Below, in pieces: positions 61,602-64,000 of a DNA stretch of 64,000 nt. The stretch's first letter is position 1. Each line of letters starts with the position of its first letter. This DNA is from Streblospio benedicti. Lineage: Eukaryota > Annelida > Polychaeta > Spionida > Spionidae. The notes beneath the pieces were generated by a model. The model made no database searches and was not told the origin of the DNA. It saw only the letters and a list, made by a program, of their open reading frames with translations. The stretch is taken from NCBI GenBank assembly GCA_019095985.1, contig CM032666.1, forward strand, positions 36,830,278 to 36,894,277, in the 5' to 3' direction. The position numbers were made by a program, and so were the translations under genes.

Positions 61602-62305
61602 GTGGGACTCGAACTACACTTTGAAAAAATTGCGGTGGATCACCTACCAAAATACAGACCAAACATTTCTCTTTTTATCCATTGGTACGCATATGAAAGG
61701 GCTGCTATGATTGGAAGTTGGTTGCAAATGCCAACAAACCAGAGACCTTTTTACGGAAGGCCAGCCCGAAGTTTACAAAATTTCCGCATGTCTCAAAATT
61801 TTGCTACGACGTTAATGTTTTTAAATAATTACGCATTGATACAAAAGATCATTTTAGTTGAAAACTATATGGAATTATTGGAGACCGTATTACCGAAGTC
61901 AAGGTATTTTTTTTAAAACTCAATGATCCCTTTAGGTTGCTAAAAACATCTTCATGTGCAAAAGTATCATGTTTTCGTAAAAAAACCCACAGCACTTCGC
62001 ACAAAACGGACAAGCTAGTATGGGACCTGCTGCCAAACATTGCTGAGGCTAAGAGCCTTGAAAAAATAGAAAGTCGAGTTGTGTCTAACGACTTGGGCGC
62101 TCAGAGTAGTGTTACAGCCCTCCTGCAGTCCCTGGACTGGGAGCCACTAAGCATACAGGGTGACCAAGCTTGGCTTTTTTTAATGAGTGTACAGACTCGA
62201 ATAAGTCTGTACAGGGTGGAAATTTTATGTAAAATAAATACCTGTGCATGTATGACAACTCGGAACTTAAGAGTAGTGTCATTTTTAGTAAAGGGATTGA
62301 AATAG
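61602..62305 (+). mobile_element. LINE-like remnant region
   Basis: At 62030-62215 the plus strand encodes SSVTALLQSLDWEPL followed by an aromatic/basic segment, the wording found just after reverse transcriptase in many LINEs (SVT.ML..L.W..L..R). The frame upstream (61602-61916) is open but not recognisable and may be unrelated. No reverse transcriptase motifs remain. Confidence 0.5.
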
Positions 62306-62641
62306 TATTATGGAGACAATATGTTTGTTTATCATGTAACCCGATTATCTAATTGATAGCTCAACTCTGCTAAAAAAGAAACTTGCCCCAACTTATATAT
62401 TGGTACTAAGCTATTGTGATGACACCAAGTGTATTCCACTACCTTTTGCTTAATCAAATACATTTAGGAATAAGACAGCTACATGTACCTAGTCTTTCAG
62501 TAAATGTAGCTTTATCGCAATTTTGTGGCTCATATTGGTGGGTTACACCTTTGCCCCATATTTTCCTTAGACACTTATATAAAAAATATCAAAGATGATT
62601 TAACGTAAAAACTGCACCAACACAAATTGTGTGGAGCTGCT

Positions 62642-63007
62642 TAGGGCTTAACACTAACTTTTTTTTTCGCGTGCCTAGCAGGGCACATGATAGTCCAAAT
62701 CCATGTGCCCTGATCTCATTTTTATGTGCCCTAAAATTTTTTAGCTAAACCGCAGACGGCAAAATAGAAAAAAAATAAAAACAAAAAAATAATTCAGCTA
62801 TCAGATCAACATGAAACTTCATTTATACATTGTATGTTTCACCATAGGGAATACAACATTGTGGATATGATGGTCCAGTTTAGCTTATATAATAACTGGT
62901 ACTTTTTATGGTGAGCCCATCAGGGCACAGGAGTCCAAGATTTGATGTGCCCTGACTTAGATTTCATGTGGCCAGGACACCAGGGCACTAGCTAGCGTTC
63001 AGCCCTG
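62642..63007. mobile_element. hAT-like MITE with 8-bp target duplication
   Basis: The ends TAGGGCTTAACACTAAC and the complement of CAGGGCTGAACGCTAGC form diverged TIRs of hAT type. GAGCTGCT (62634-62641) and GAGCTTCT (63008-63015) flank it, an 8-bp duplication with one mismatch. Internally, GGGCACAT/ATGTGCCC phrases recur at least four times in both orientations. 366 bp, noncoding. Confidence 0.8.
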
Positions 63008-63357
63008 GAGCTTCTAAGTAACATTGAAAGATATGCACACTTCCAGAAATTTAATCAATTTCAAGCTTTAAATTGGCAAATATCCACATTTTGACAAGGT
63101 AAAACCAAATTTGAATATAAGAGCAATTTACATGTAGATAGTAGTAGCCACCACTGACTTAAATCAGTGAAGGAAAGCATAACTTCCATTGGTCAATAAT
63201 ATCCAAATGTATGCAAGATTATACAACACTATTGATGATTCTACAGTGATTTGATGTGAAATCTTGAACTAATACAATCTAATAGATTTCAATAACATTT
63301 CGCACCTTTTTGACTTTATAATCTGTATGGTATGAGCAGCTCCAAGAACTTTTTATA

Positions 63358-63591
63358 ATAGATTTTGAATTGCACAATTCAGCTGTGCACACAATTTGTC
63401 TATCAGACTTCTAGCACAGTCACTCTTTCAGTGATCGAATGCATTGCACCGAAAAGCGAGCGGCTGTGGAAGTGGCTAACCATATGTTTGTGGTACATGT
63501 ACATGATGTAAAAACACTGGAAAAAGTGACTGTGCTAGGAATCTGACACACAATTTGTGTGCACAGCTGAATTGTGTGATTCCTGATCTAT
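63358..63591. mobile_element. Foldback element with about 60-bp TIRs
   Basis: GCACAATTCAGCTGTGCACA at the left is matched by the complement at the right; similarity continues inward to CTAGCACAGTCACT, about 50 of 58 identical, and weakly outward. About 100 bp lie between the arms. Noncoding. Confidence 0.8.
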
Positions 63592-63859
63592 AGGGATTAT
63601 TTTAATATTTCCAAAAGTATACATATTTATCTGTTCCAATCATTGCCTATTTGCCTCTTATTAAAATGGCTATTTTACGGTCTGAATATATTGGAATTTT
63701 CTGTAAGTATCTGCATCTTTCTAAGTTATGAAGAAACATTAAACATATTCGTGTGGGTGCAGCATTTTAGTGTGAATAATTTCCAATAAATTACAGAATA
63801 AGTAAGGATAAAAAAATGTTACAGGCCAAAAAGTAGTGGAATGAAATTGGGTCAGCAAA

Positions 63860-63965
63860 ATACAGAGTTGCCAAGTATTCCGAAATTTCGGAATCATTCC
63901 GAAATATGAAGTCGATTCCGATCATTCCGATCGTAATTGAGAAATTCCGAAATTCAGGCGAAATG
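63860..63965. repeat. Cluster of ATTCCGA motifs
   Basis: ATTCCGA or its complement TCGGAAT occurs about seven times in 100 bp, including the palindrome ATTCCGAAATTTCGGAAT. It is probably the edge of another repeat running out of the window. Confidence 0.7.
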
Positions 63966-64000
63966 ACCAAAAATTTTAAACCTTGTACTTTTTCCCTTAA

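Overview
The window is nuclear DNA of an animal, most likely a marine invertebrate. Genes are intron-rich with GT-AG junctions, introns and intergenic DNA are AT-rich, and coding exons are clearly more GC-rich. Small TIR elements, LINE scraps, a Penelope-like element and microsatellites are scattered throughout, and there is one 100-N scaffold gap. SOD1, SCAF4/8, MANEA, a retinal-binding opsin and a C-type lectin together are metazoan. A single SCAF gene and the element types argue against a vertebrate. I cannot name the phylum from this sequence alone.

Layout. 1-4.1 kb: a C-type lectin gene on the plus strand, with a possible signal-peptide exon and three phase-matched CTLD exons, one of only 45 nt. 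5.3-6.2 kb: a 5'-truncated Penelope-like GIY-YIG end between inverted repeats, abutting a very long (GT)n tract. 6.9-8.3 kb: a diverged duplicate of the 3' part of the lectin gene, now a pseudogene. 8.3-13.1 kb: no gene seen, but a GC-rich foreign-looking block at 10.4-10.8 kb. 13.4-20.2 kb: a complete seven-exon opsin on the minus strand (396 aa as read). 20.2-26.2 kb: no gene recognised, two small TIR elements. 26.2-32.8 kb: Cu/Zn superoxide dismutase on the plus strand, whose second coding exon is cut by the assembly gap; a LINE tail lies antisense in one of its introns. 32.8-37.9 kb: repeat-rich spacer. 38.3-53.5 kb: a complete 19-exon SCAF4/SCAF8 gene on the minus strand (1,977 aa as spliced here). 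54.05-56.7 kb: a complete five-exon MANEA (endo-alpha-1,2-mannosidase, 449 aa) on the plus strand, head to head with SCAF. 56.7-64 kb: no gene recognised; TIR elements, a perfect 66-bp-arm palindrome and LINE fragments.

How the genes relate. These are independent housekeeping and sensory genes, not an operon: SOD1 detoxifies superoxide, SCAF4/8 rides on RNA polymerase II to restrain premature polyadenylation, MANEA trims glucosylated mannose from N-glycans in the Golgi, the opsin is a photoreceptor, and the lectin is probably secreted. The most informative arrangement is SOD1 and SCAF transcribed toward each other, the same order and orientation as SOD1 and SCAF4 on human chromosome 21. No clearly new molecular system was found. 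The best leads are this ancient gene pair, the VRY-type opsin with a relic exon copy, and several structured repeats.
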